Source: Cryobacterium cheniae (lineage in GTDB: Bacteria; Actinomycetota; Actinomycetes; Actinomycetales; Microbacteriaceae). From it: 64,000 bases of DNA. Below the pieces are notes generated by a model. The model made no database searches. It was not told where the DNA came from and worked only from the letters and a program-made list of their open reading frames with translations. Where the stretch lies: assembly GCF_004403395.1 (NCBI RefSeq), contig NZ_SOGN01000035.1:310001-374000 (forward strand), given 5' to 3'. This document shows, piece after piece, positions 54,312 to 63,240 of the stretch. Every line of letters starts with the position of its first letter. Positions within the stretch are counted from its first letter, which is position 1. A program made the position numbers and the translations under genes.

Positions 54312-55571
54312 ATGCAACGACGCAACTCTCGCTGGTTGATCGGAACCGGGCTCGCCGTGGCCGGCGCCCTCACCCTCAGCGCCTGCGGTTCCGGATCCGG
54401 CTTCGGCGGCGACTCCGCCGACTCGGGCGGAGAGCTCACCAGTGACTCCGCCCAGGGGCTCAACGTCCTGATCGGGTCCAGCGGCGACGCCGAGACTGCA
54501 TCCGTCAACGCAGCCGTGGCCGCCTGGTCCGAGAAAACCGGCACCGACGCCAAGGTCAGCGTCGCGAGCGACCTCAACCAGCAGCTCGCCCAGGGCTTCG
54601 CCGCCCAGAAGCCCGCCGACGTCTTCTACCTGTCGACGGATGCCCTCGCCGGCTACGCGTCGAACGGCTCGCTCCTGGCCTACGGCGACGAGCTGGCCAA
54701 CAAGGACGACTTCTACCCGAGCCTGGTCAACTCCTTCACGTACGAGGGTGACTTCTACTGCGCGCCGAAGGACTTCTCGACCCTGGGTCTGGTCATCAAC
54801 ACCGACCTCTGGGCCCAGGCCGGGCTCACCGACGCCGACATCCCCACCACCTGGGACGAACTCGCGGCCGTCAGCAAGACGCTCACCACCGACGGCCAGG
54901 TCGGACTCGCCCTCGGCGGCGAGTACGCCCGGCTGGGCGCATTCATGGCCCAGGCCGGCGGCAGCCTGATGAACGAAGACAGCACCGAGGCCACCGCGAA
55001 CAGCGCGGAGAGCGTCGCGGGCCTCGAATACGCGCAGACACTCCTGAATGACGGGGTGATGAGCTACGCCAGCGAGATCGGCGCCGGCTGGGGCGGCGAG
55101 GCGTTCGGCAAGCAGCTCTCGGCCATGACCATCGAGGGCAACTGGATCACGGGCGCGATGAAGAGCGACTTCCCCGAGGTCAACTACACGGTCGCCGAAC
55201 TGCCCGCCGGCCCGGAGGGCAAGGGCACGCTGCAGTTCACCAACTGCTGGGGCATCGCCGCCGACAGCCCCAACCAGGCCGCCGCCCTCGAACTGGTGGA
55301 ACAGCTCACCAGCAAGGACGCCCAGCTCACCTTCTCCGAGGAGTTCGGACCGATGCCCTCGATCCAGTCGGCCGCCGATGAGTGGAAGAGCGCCAACCCC
55401 ACCCTCGTGGCGTTCCTGGACGGCGCCGACTACGCCCAGGGCGTACCCAATGTGAAGGGCGCCGCTGACGTCACGAGCGACCTGAACGCGCAGCTCGAGT
55501 CGCTGAAGACCGGGGACGCTCAGGCGATCCTCGATTCGGTGCAGAAGAACCTCGAAGCACTGCTGAAGTAG
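54312..55571 (+). CDS. Sugar ABC transporter substrate-binding lipoprotein
   Basis: 419-residue family 1 binding protein. Lipoprotein signal (LIGTGLAVAGALTLSACGSG, Cys 24) then an acidic Ser/Gly linker. Typical body: VYFLSTDALAGYASNGSLLAYGDEL-like segment and LAALEL-type helices; ligand unknown. First gene of an operon with two permeases and a GH enzyme, so a maltooligosaccharide or related glucoside is likely. AAGGAG before the ATG. Confidence 0.94.
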   Translation: MQRRNSRWLIGTGLAVAGALTLSACGSGSGFGGDSADSGGELTSDSAQGLNVLIGSSGDAETASVNAAVAAWSEKTGTDAKVSVASDLNQQLAQGFAAQKPADVFYLSTDALAGYASNGSLLAYGDELANKDDFYPSLVNSFTYEGDFYCAPKDFSTLGLVINTDLWAQAGLTDADIPTTWDELAAVSKTLTTDGQVGLALGGEYARLGAFMAQAGGSLMNEDSTEATANSAESVAGLEYAQTLLNDGVMSYASEIGAGWGGEAFGKQLSAMTIEGNWITGAMKSDFPEVNYTVAELPAGPEGKGTLQFTNCWGIAADSPNQAAALELVEQLTSKDAQLTFSEEFGPMPSIQSAADEWKSANPTLVAFLDGADYAQGVPNVKGAADVTSDLNAQLESLKTGDAQAILDSVQKNLEALLK

Positions 55572-55577
55572 TCCACC

Positions 55578-56672
55578 ATGTCGACGCCTGCACGCACGTC
55601 TCGCCGCTCCGGTATCCGGGGCGGCGAGACCGCCTCGGGGTGGCTCTTCACCGCCCCGATGATCATCCTGCTCGGCCTGTTCCTGGTCATCCCGGTGCTG
55701 ATGGCCCTCTGGGTCAGCTTCTCCGACTGGAACGGCCGCGGCAGCCCCTTCGGCGGCACGGTGTCGTTCGTGGGCCTCGACAACTACTCCGCCCTGGTCG
55801 GCGGCGGCGGCCTGGCCGAACAGGACTTCGGCACTGCTCTGCGGAACAACGCCTGGTACGTCCTCCTGGTCGTGCCGATCCAGACCATGCTGTCGCTGCT
55901 GCTGGCCGTGCTGGTCAACCGGCAGATCCTGCGCGGCCGCGGCTTCTTCCGCACCGCGTTCTACTTTCCGTCGGTGACCAGCTCGGTGGCCATCACCGTG
56001 CTCTGGCTGTTCCTGTTCAGTTCCAGCGGCGCCGTCAACAAACTGCTCGCGTTCATCGGCGTCAACGGACCGAATTGGTTCAACGACCCGAGCGGGGTGC
56101 TGCACAACCTCCTCGCTGCGTTCGGCGTCGACACCGGCCCGGCCGCCCTCACCGGCAACACGTTTCTCGGCATCTCCTTCTGGGAGTGGCTCGCCGGGCC
56201 ATCCGTGGCCATGAGCGCCTTCATCCTGATGGCCGTGTTCACCACCAGCGGCACGTTCATGCTGCTGTTCATCGCCGCGCTGCAGAACCTCAGCGGCGAC
56301 GTCGTCGAGGCCGCCATGATGGACGGCGCCAACGGCTGGCAGCGGTTCTGGCGGGTCACCCTCCCCCAGCTGCGTCCAACGCTCTTCACCGTTCTCACCC
56401 TCGGCCTGATCGGCGCCTGGCAGGTCTTCGACCAGATCTACACCGGCACCCAGGGTGGGCCCGGCAAGACCACGCTCACCCCGGCCTATCTCTCCTACCA
56501 GGCCGCGTTCACCAACCAGGCCTGGGGCCAGGGCGCCGCGATCGCCTTCATTTTGTTCGTGATCATCGTGGTCTTCACCCTGTTCCAGCGTTGGCTGCTG
56601 GCCGAACGCGGGGTCTCAGCCCGGCGGATGCGTCCGTATCTGCCGATCCCGACATCCGGAGGTTCGAAATGA
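55578..56672 (+). CDS. Sugar ABC transporter permease (MalF type)
   Basis: 364-residue permease, six to eight helices, EAA loop VVEAAMMDGANGWQRFWRVTLPQLRPTLF. It starts six bp after the binding-protein stop and its own stop overlaps the next start. An inserted periplasmic loop of about 50 residues follows helix 3 (VNGPNWFNDPSGVLHN). Confidence 0.95.
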   Translation: MSTPARTSRRSGIRGGETASGWLFTAPMIILLGLFLVIPVLMALWVSFSDWNGRGSPFGGTVSFVGLDNYSALVGGGGLAEQDFGTALRNNAWYVLLVVPIQTMLSLLLAVLVNRQILRGRGFFRTAFYFPSVTSSVAITVLWLFLFSSSGAVNKLLAFIGVNGPNWFNDPSGVLHNLLAAFGVDTGPAALTGNTFLGISFWEWLAGPSVAMSAFILMAVFTTSGTFMLLFIAALQNLSGDVVEAAMMDGANGWQRFWRVTLPQLRPTLFTVLTLGLIGAWQVFDQIYTGTQGGPGKTTLTPAYLSYQAAFTNQAWGQGAAIAFILFVIIVVFTLFQRWLLAERGVSARRMRPYLPIPTSGGSK

Positions 56673-57577
56673 ACACCACGGTGAGAACCCGCGAGCGCAC
56701 CGTCTCCCCCTCCCGGCGCCTGCGCGCCCTGAGCCGGGAACAGCTGCCGAACCGCCAGGTCGCCGGCCGGTCGCTGCTCTACGCGATCCTGATCGTGCTC
56801 GCGGCCATCTACATCGCCCCGTTCCTGATTCAGGTCGCCACCTCGTTCAAGACGGATGGCGATGCCGCCAGCAATCCCATGTCGCTTCTGCCGCAGACCT
56901 GGTCCACGGCCGCGTACGAGAGGTTGTTCCTCAACTCGGACTTCCCGGTCTGGTTCCAGAACTCCGCCATCGTCACGGTCTTCGTCACCCTCGGCCGCGT
57001 CTTCTTCAACTCCCTGGCCGGGTACGCCCTGGCCCGGCTGCACTTCCGGGGCCGCAACTTGATCTTCGCGCTGCTCATCGCCGTGATGAGCGTGCCCGGC
57101 GTCGTGCTCCTGATCCCGAAGTTCCTGGTGATCAACCAGCTCGGCATCTACGACACCTACGTGGCCATGATCGTGCCGCTGCTCACCGATGCCGCCGGGG
57201 TCTTTATCATGAAGAACTTCTTCGAGTCGATCCCGGCGAGTGTGGAGGAGCAGGCCCGCATCGACGGGGCCGGCACCTTCCGGGTGTTCTGGTCGATCGT
57301 GCTGCCGATGGCCCGGCCGGCCCTGGTGACCATCATCATCCTGTCATTCCAGGGGTCCTGGAACGAGCTGTCGCACTTCATCGTCGCCACCCAGTCCCCC
57401 GAGCTGACAACGCTGACCAAGGGCGTCGCGTCGCTGGCGTCCGGGCAGCTCAGCCAGGGCACCCAGTACCCGCTCAAGCTGGCCGCGGCGGCGATCATGA
57501 CCATCCCGGTGGCGGTGATGTTCTTCATCTTCCAGAAGCGCATCATGAACACCACCGACGGGGCCGTGAAGGAGTAA
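56669..57577 (+). CDS. Sugar ABC transporter permease (MalG type)
   Basis: 302-residue permease with the EAA loop SVEEQARIDGAGTFRVFWSIVLPMARPALV. ATG at 56669 overlaps the previous stop (ATGA) and has GGAGG upstream. No ATPase is encoded in the operon. Confidence 0.95.
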   Translation: MNTTVRTRERTVSPSRRLRALSREQLPNRQVAGRSLLYAILIVLAAIYIAPFLIQVATSFKTDGDAASNPMSLLPQTWSTAAYERLFLNSDFPVWFQNSAIVTVFVTLGRVFFNSLAGYALARLHFRGRNLIFALLIAVMSVPGVVLLIPKFLVINQLGIYDTYVAMIVPLLTDAAGVFIMKNFFESIPASVEEQARIDGAGTFRVFWSIVLPMARPALVTIIILSFQGSWNELSHFIVATQSPELTTLTKGVASLASGQLSQGTQYPLKLAAAAIMTIPVAVMFFIFQKRIMNTTDGAVKE

Positions 57578-57645
57578 CCCTCCTGGTCTCCCGCTTCTTT
57601 CCGTAGATCCGCACCACACAACACCTCTGGAGTCGTACCTCTCTC

Positions 57646-59712
57646 ATGTTCTCTCACCCCGTCCAGCCTCTGCTCCATGACTCCGCCATCGTTCTGGCGG
57701 CCCCCACCCAGGCCTGGTCTCGTTCCGACGGGCAGACGGACAAGCCCATCCACGGCCTCTACCATGCGGACACCCGCGTTCTCTCCGGCTGGTCCGTGCT
57801 GGTCGGCGGCCAGACCGGCGAGGCGATCGGACGTGCCCAGCGCGGCGCGGGCGTGGTCACCTTCACGTCGCTGCTCCGTCACCTCGACGACCGCACCGCC
57901 GACCCGCGGCTGCGGCTCGAGGTCACCCGCACGGTCACCGCAGGGCAGCTGACCGAGCGGATCGAGATCATCTCGGGACTCGAGCAGGCACTCGACACGA
58001 CCGTGTCCGTGCGCCTGACGCCCGATTTCGCCGATATGCAGACCGTGAAGGCAGGCCTCGCGGGGGCTGCCGAGCGCGACGCTTTCGAGGGCGCGGACCT
58101 GCCCGCGGCACCGGATGTCGTCGTGACGGAGGCGAGCGGGGGCATCCGTCTGTCGACCGACACCGTGTCGGCGCTGGTCGGTGTGAGCGGCGGCGGGGTG
58201 TTGGGCGGGTCGACCGCCGAGGCCGACTCGACGGTCACCGGCACCGAAGTCACCGGAACCTGGTCGGTCACCGTGCCGGCGAAGGGCAGCGTGACCGTGC
58301 AGTGGACCGTCGACATCGCGCACTCGGCCACCGTGGTGCAGGCCGCGGCGGGGCTGCCGGAGTGGGACGGGGTGTCGGTGCGCTCCGGCGACGCGCGCCT
58401 CGGCCGCTGGGTGGCGCGCGCGCTCGACGACCTGACGGGTCTGCGGATGGCCACCACGACGAGTCCGGCCGATCCCTTCCTCGCCGCCGGCGCACCCTGG
58501 TTCTTCACCCTGTTCGGCCGGGACTCCCTGTGGGCGGCGCGCTTCCTGCTGCCCCTCGGCACCGAGATCGCCGGTTCCACGCTGCGCCTGCTCGCCCAGC
58601 TGCAGGGCACCAGGAGCGACACCGAGACCGCGGAACAGCCCGGCAAGATCATGCACGAGCTGCGCCCCGACGTGTACTCGATGCCCGGCGAGAGCCTGTC
58701 GCTGCCGCCGCTCTACTACGGCACCGTCGACGCCACCCCGCTGTGGATCTGCCTGCTGCGCGACGCCTACCGGTGGGGTTTGGCCGCCGACGAGGTCGAG
58801 GCTCTGCTGCCCGCTCTCGAGGCTGCACTCGGCTGGCTGCGCGACTTCGGCGACAGCGACGGCGACGGCTTCCTCGAATACGTCGACATCACCGGCCACG
58901 GCCTCGCGAACCAGGGCTGGAAGGACTCCGGCGACTCGATCCAGTGGCGCGACGGCAGCCTCGCCGACGGACCGATCGCCCTCTGCGAGGTGCAGGCCTA
59001 CGCCTACGAGGCCTACATCGGCGGCGCCGAACTGCTCGACGCGTTCGATCGGCCCGGCGGCGACGCCTGGCGCGCCCGGGCGGAAGCGCTCAAGACCCGG
59101 TTCCGGGAATCCTTCTGGATCGATTCCCCGACCGGACGCTACCCGGCCGTCGCCCTCGACGCCTTCAAACGCCCGGTCGACACCGTGACCAGCAACATCG
59201 GCCACCTGCTCGGCACCGGACTGCTCTCCGAGGAGGAGTCGGCCCTCGTCGCCGCCCGGCTGGTGTCCCCCGAGCTGAACTCCGGCTACGGCCTTCGCAC
59301 GATGTCCACGGACTCCGCCGGCTACTGGCCGCTCAGCTACCACGGCGGCTCGGTCTGGACCCACGACACCGCGATCGCGATATCCGGGCTGGGGCGGGCC
59401 GGATTCGGAGCCGAGGCCGGCATCCTGATCGAGGGGCTGCTCGCCGCGGCCGAATCATTCGACTACCGCATGCCGGAGCTGCACTCCGGCGACGCCTCCA
59501 CCGCCGTCACCGCGGCGGTCCCCTACCCGGCCGCCTGCCGCCCGCAGGCCTGGTCGGCGGCGGCGGCCGTCTCCGTGCTCGGCACCGTGCTCGGACTGGA
59601 ACCCGACCTGGCCACCGGCCACGTCACCTCCACCCCGATCACTCCCGCCGTCGTCGGCGACGTGATCGTGCGCGGCCTCCGGACCCCGCTGGCCCCGTCC
59701 CGGGTCGGCTAG
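57646..59712 (+). CDS. Glycogen-debranching/amylo-1,6-glucosidase-like hydrolase
   Basis: 688-residue cytoplasmic hydrolase. N-terminal beta domain of the GDE_N_bis type (LYHADTRVLSGWSVLVGGQ), then an (alpha/alpha)6 barrel with the conserved motif PWFFTLFGRDSLWAARFLLPLG and GHGLANQGWKDSGDSIQWRDGSLADGPIALCEVQAY, followed by SYHGGSVWTHDTAIAISGLGRAG. Such enzymes act on alpha-glucans or oligosaccharides. It is 68 bp after the sugar permease, so it belongs to the LacI-controlled operon and presumably processes the imported sugar. Exact linkage is not readable. Confidence 0.9.
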   Translation: MFSHPVQPLLHDSAIVLAAPTQAWSRSDGQTDKPIHGLYHADTRVLSGWSVLVGGQTGEAIGRAQRGAGVVTFTSLLRHLDDRTADPRLRLEVTRTVTAGQLTERIEIISGLEQALDTTVSVRLTPDFADMQTVKAGLAGAAERDAFEGADLPAAPDVVVTEASGGIRLSTDTVSALVGVSGGGVLGGSTAEADSTVTGTEVTGTWSVTVPAKGSVTVQWTVDIAHSATVVQAAAGLPEWDGVSVRSGDARLGRWVARALDDLTGLRMATTTSPADPFLAAGAPWFFTLFGRDSLWAARFLLPLGTEIAGSTLRLLAQLQGTRSDTETAEQPGKIMHELRPDVYSMPGESLSLPPLYYGTVDATPLWICLLRDAYRWGLAADEVEALLPALEAALGWLRDFGDSDGDGFLEYVDITGHGLANQGWKDSGDSIQWRDGSLADGPIALCEVQAYAYEAYIGGAELLDAFDRPGGDAWRARAEALKTRFRESFWIDSPTGRYPAVALDAFKRPVDTVTSNIGHLLGTGLLSEEESALVAARLVSPELNSGYGLRTMSTDSAGYWPLSYHGGSVWTHDTAIAISGLGRAGFGAEAGILIEGLLAAAESFDYRMPELHSGDASTAVTAAVPYPAACRPQAWSAAAAVSVLGTVLGLEPDLATGHVTSTPITPAVVGDVIVRGLRTPLAPSRVG

Positions 59713-59755
59713 GCCCGGGGGGTCTGCCGGCCCCGGCCCGCGTCGGCTGCCCCGA

Positions 59756-59849
59756 TGCATAACTCCTGCAAATTCTGGTGCGGGCCGGAAACCGCCCCGG
59801 AATTCCGGGCATCCGTCCCGCCGCTCCACCGAATTGCAGGAGTTATGCA
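59756..59849. repeat. 94-bp inverted-repeat element family A, copy 3
   Basis: Ends TGCATAACTCCTGCAAATTC (one extra A) and GAATTGCAGGAGTTATGCA (59831-59849); total length again 94 bp. Interior shares GAAACCGCCCCGGAAT with copy 1 in the same orientation. It follows the hydrolase stop by 43 bp. Confidence 0.85.
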
Positions 59850-59941
59850 CACGGACCGGCCTGCACTCCCGAATCGGGCAGCATCATGCGCGCGCACCTC
59901 GTGGCCAACTCAGGAGATTCCGGGGAGCGGCAGCCGTCGGG

Positions 59942-61885
59942 CTACAGCCAGCGCATGGTGAAGGCGCGGGCGAGCACGGCCCTGGCGGGCGGCACCGCCA
60001 GGGTGCGCACGAGGCCGTTCCGTGCACGCAGGCGCAGCCCGTCGATGGGACCGCCCATCGCCATGTTGAACCCGGCCTGCCGGGCGGCCATCCGTGCGCT
60101 TCGCCGGCGGCGGCGGTCGTAGTGCCCGAGCACGCCGGACGCGGCATCCGGTTCGCGCAGCGCCCGGACCAGCGCCGGGGCCAGCTGGAGCGCGTCGAGC
60201 CAGCCCAGGTTCATGCCCTGCCCCCCGATCGGGCTGATCTGGTGCGCCGCGTCGCCGATGAGCACGACCCGTCCGGCCACGAGACGAGTGGCGAGGCGCT
60301 GCTGCACCGAGAAGGCGCTGGCCGCGGCGGTCGTCTTGGGCAGTCGAGTGCCGGTGCGGGCACGGATGAGCGCGGCCAGGTCGTCGGACGTCGCATCGGC
60401 CAGCAGGGTCGGGGTGATGGCCACCCAGCGGCGCCGGCCGCCCGGCAGCGGGAACGACTCGACCACACCATCCCGCTCGAAGAAGAGCACGGCCTCCCCG
60501 GGATACTCCCCCGTGTCGGGGTAGTCGCTCATCAGATACGTCTCGCCGCCGGTGCGAGCGGTGCAACGGATGCCGAGCAGGCCGCGCACGAGACTGCGGG
60601 CGCCGTCGGCGGCCACCACGTAGCGGGCCTCGACAGACTCCCCGGCCGTCGCGCCCGTCGCCACCGTCTCGCCCGTCGCCATCGTCTCGACCGCGACCCG
60701 ATCGCCCCGGTCGTACACCCCGGTCACGGTGACGCCCCCGCGCAGCCGGTCGGGCGCGAGCTCGGCGAACCGCGCGCGCAGCACGGCTTCGGTCTCCGAC
60801 TGCGGCAGCGAGATCACGCTCTGCATCCGGTCGGCCGTCTCGCTGAACACCAGCCGGCCAAGGGTGCGCCCGTCCGAGCGCACCACGCCGCCGCGGATCC
60901 GCACCGCCTTGGCGATCACCTCCTCCGCCACGCCCAGCTGCTCCAGCGCCCGCAACGACGGCGGGTGGATGCCGATGGCCCGGGATCGCATTGACGGCTC
61001 GGCCCGCTGCTCGAGCACTTCCACGTCGACGCCGCGCACCGCCAGAAGCCCGGCGAGCAGGATGCCCACCGGTCCCCCGCCGACCACGATCACGTCCCGC
61101 ACCCGCGGCCCGGTGACGCCTTCCTGGGTCCCGTCTGTTGCTGCCGACGCCGAGGCGGCCGGTGCCTCACGGCGCAGCACGAGGCGCGACGGATGCTCCC
61201 GCGTCACCTGCCACCCGTTCGGCACCACCTCGCGAAGCTCCGGCGCCGTGAAACTGCGGCGAATGGAGGTGAGCCCGTCGTCGCGGATGAACGACCCGCG
61301 AAAGAGCGGCCAGGTGCCGAGCCCGAACCCGAGGTACCCGAACCGGCTGCGTTCGATGTCGGCGTGCAGCACCCGGTGCGCGGCGAGCCGCTCCGAGTCG
61401 GCGAGCAGTCCGCCGAGCTGTTCGCCGCTGAGATGGTGCAGTACGTGGTTGGAGACGACGAAGTCGAACCGGAGCCCCTCGGCGACGAGGTCGGAGCTGA
61501 GCGCACGCCGAAACGTCAGTCCGGGCAGCGGGGGCAGGCTCGTGGCGTAGGCGTGCGCGCGGGCATCCGGGTCCACGGCGGTGATACGAAGCCGCAGGCC
61601 GTCCCTGGCGGCCCAGCGGGCCAGCGCCCGGGCCACGTCGCCGCCGCCGCACCCGACGTCGAGCAGGGTGCTCTCACGTGTGCGCGACAGCGACGGCCGG
61701 ATGTCGCGGCGATACATTCCGCGCCAGCCCGACACCACGGCGTTCACGTACCGGAAGTTCGCGTAGGTGCTGGCGAGTCGGGCGGGGTCGCAGTCGGGGT
61801 CGTCCATCAGCTCGACGGCGTCGCTCGCGCGTCGGCGCAGTGACGGGACGCACGACAACGGGACACGCAACGACGGGATGCCCAC
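59942..61885 (-). CDS. Methyltransferase fused to FAD monooxygenase, phenolic-lipid tailoring (SrsB-SrsC-like)
   Basis: 647-residue fusion. Residues 1-240: class I methyltransferase with motif I TLLDVGCGGGDVARALARWAARDG (74-97) and VVSNHVLHHLSGEQLGGLL. Residues 262-647: aromatic-ring flavin monooxygenase with VIVVGGGPVGILLAGLL (GxGxxG, 269-274), YVVAADGARSLVRGLLG (DG motif) and GRVVLIGDAAHQISPIGGQGMNLGWLDA (GD motif). A linker rich in Ala/Ser joins them. The start is a GTG; Met 27 is an alternative. Six bp separate it from the type III PKS, so one operon: PKS makes an alkylresorcinol, which is then methylated and hydroxylated to a quinone-type lipid, as known for the Streptomyces srsABC operon. 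Confidence 0.9.
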   Translation of the reverse strand: MGIPSLRVPLSCVPSLRRRASDAVELMDDPDCDPARLASTYANFRYVNAVVSGWRGMYRRDIRPSLSRTRESTLLDVGCGGGDVARALARWAARDGLRLRITAVDPDARAHAYATSLPPLPGLTFRRALSSDLVAEGLRFDFVVSNHVLHHLSGEQLGGLLADSERLAAHRVLHADIERSRFGYLGFGLGTWPLFRGSFIRDDGLTSIRRSFTAPELREVVPNGWQVTREHPSRLVLRREAPAASASAATDGTQEGVTGPRVRDVIVVGGGPVGILLAGLLAVRGVDVEVLEQRAEPSMRSRAIGIHPPSLRALEQLGVAEEVIAKAVRIRGGVVRSDGRTLGRLVFSETADRMQSVISLPQSETEAVLRARFAELAPDRLRGGVTVTGVYDRGDRVAVETMATGETVATGATAGESVEARYVVAADGARSLVRGLLGIRCTARTGGETYLMSDYPDTGEYPGEAVLFFERDGVVESFPLPGGRRRWVAITPTLLADATSDDLAALIRARTGTRLPKTTAAASAFSVQQRLATRLVAGRVVLIGDAAHQISPIGGQGMNLGWLDALQLAPALVRALREPDAASGVLGHYDRRRRRSARMAARQAGFNMAMGGPIDGLRLRARNGLVRTLAVPPARAVLARAFTMRWL

Positions 61886-61890
61886 GCCCG

Positions 61891-63186
61891 CTACCCGGCG
61901 ATGACGGTCATCAGCCCGGATTCGACCGTGAGCCCCGGGCCGAACGCCATCGCGCAGACCCGCTCTTCGTCATCCGTGGCCGGGGCGTCGAGGATCGCCT
62001 TGAGCACGAACAGGATCGTCGCGCTGCTCATGTTGCCGTAGTTGCGGAGGGTCTCCCGGGAGGGCACCAGCTGCGCCTCGCTGAGCCCGAGCTTCGCCTC
62101 GGTCTTGTCCAGGATGCTGCGCCCGCCCGGGTGGATCGCCCAGTGCGCGATCGCAGTGGCCGCGGTGGCCCCGGTGGCTCCGGTGGCTCCGGTGGCTCCG
62201 GGAGCCTCGACCGCAACCGCAACCGGTGCGGCCAGGGTGGCCACCGACCCGGCCGACACACCTTCGGGAACACCGGCCGAAACCTCGGACGGAACCAGAA
62301 CCGGCGGCGCCGCCGGTTCTGGCGCCAACACGACGCTGAGTTCGGCATCCCGGGCGAAGAGCGGCGCCAGAGCCCCCTCGATGTGCTGGTCGATGATGTG
62401 CGGAACGTAGGTGCTGAGGATCATCTCGAACCCCTCGTCGCCGATCTTCCAGGCCATGTCCCCCTCACCGATGGGGGTGATCACGGTCTCGAACAGGTCG
62501 AGGCTGAGGGCCTTCTCGCCCGCAGCGGGGGCGCGGGAGCTGACGATGCCGGCGGCCGCGCCATCCGAGAACAGCGAGGACGCCACGATGGTGTCGGGGT
62601 CGTCGGAGGTACGCAGGTGCAGGGAGCATAGCTCGGCGCTGACGACGAGGACGACGGCATTCGGGTCGGCCAGGACGAATTGCTGCGCCGTGCGCAGGGC
62701 CGGCATCGATGCGTAGCAGCCCATGAAACCGAGGTGGTAGCGCTGGGTCGCGGGGTTCAGCCCCAGCTCGCGCACGAGCATGTAGTCGGGCCCCGGTGCG
62801 TAGAATCCGGTGCACGACACGGTCACCACATGCGTGATGTCCGACGCCTCGATGCCGGGGCACGCCTCGAGGGCCCGCCGTCCCGCCTCGACGAACAGCT
62901 TCGTCGCCTCCACGATGTAGAGCTCGTTGCGCACCCGGGTGCTCGGCCTGAGCAGCTGCTGCGTTGCCGAGTCGAAGAACTGGGGATCGGGTGTCGAGCC
63001 GTCGAGGGTGAGCTCGTCGATGACGCTGTGCCGGGTGTCGATCCCGGACAGGTTGAAGGATGCGGTCACCAGACGCTGGGCCAGACGACTGAGTCCTGGC
63101 TGCGCCGAGAAGATGTCGCGCACCTGATCCTGGATCAGCACTGTCGGGGGAACCACGGTCTGTAACGCTCTGAGAGTCACGGGCAT
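61891..63186 (-). CDS. Type III polyketide synthase, alkylresorcinol/alkylpyrone type
   Basis: 431-residue homodimeric chalcone-synthase-fold enzyme. The catalytic triad is Cys 157 (LGFMGCYASMPALRTAQ), His 352 (HWAIHPGGRSILD) and Asn 385 (RNYGNMSSATILFVL). It starts directly at TLRALQTVVPP. Compared with about 370 residues for the family there is an insertion at residues about 285-345: Ala/Val/Pro-rich, then Gly-Ala-Thr repeats (62157-62210), placed just before the catalytic His strand. Bacterial relatives extend long acyl-CoA with malonyl-CoA to make phenolic lipids for the membrane. Start at 63186 lacks a ribosome site. Confidence 0.93.
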   Translation of the reverse strand: MPVTLRALQTVVPPTVLIQDQVRDIFSAQPGLSRLAQRLVTASFNLSGIDTRHSVIDELTLDGSTPDPQFFDSATQQLLRPSTRVRNELYIVEATKLFVEAGRRALEACPGIEASDITHVVTVSCTGFYAPGPDYMLVRELGLNPATQRYHLGFMGCYASMPALRTAQQFVLADPNAVVLVVSAELCSLHLRTSDDPDTIVASSLFSDGAAAGIVSSRAPAAGEKALSLDLFETVITPIGEGDMAWKIGDEGFEMILSTYVPHIIDQHIEGALAPLFARDAELSVVLAPEPAAPPVLVPSEVSAGVPEGVSAGSVATLAAPVAVAVEAPGATGATGATGATAATAIAHWAIHPGGRSILDKTEAKLGLSEAQLVPSRETLRNYGNMSSATILFVLKAILDAPATDDEERVCAMAFGPGLTVESGLMTVIAG

Positions 63187-63240
63187 AGGTTTAGTTTGGC
63201 ACGCGGGCACGGCCCGGGACACCCCGGAAATACCGTCAGA

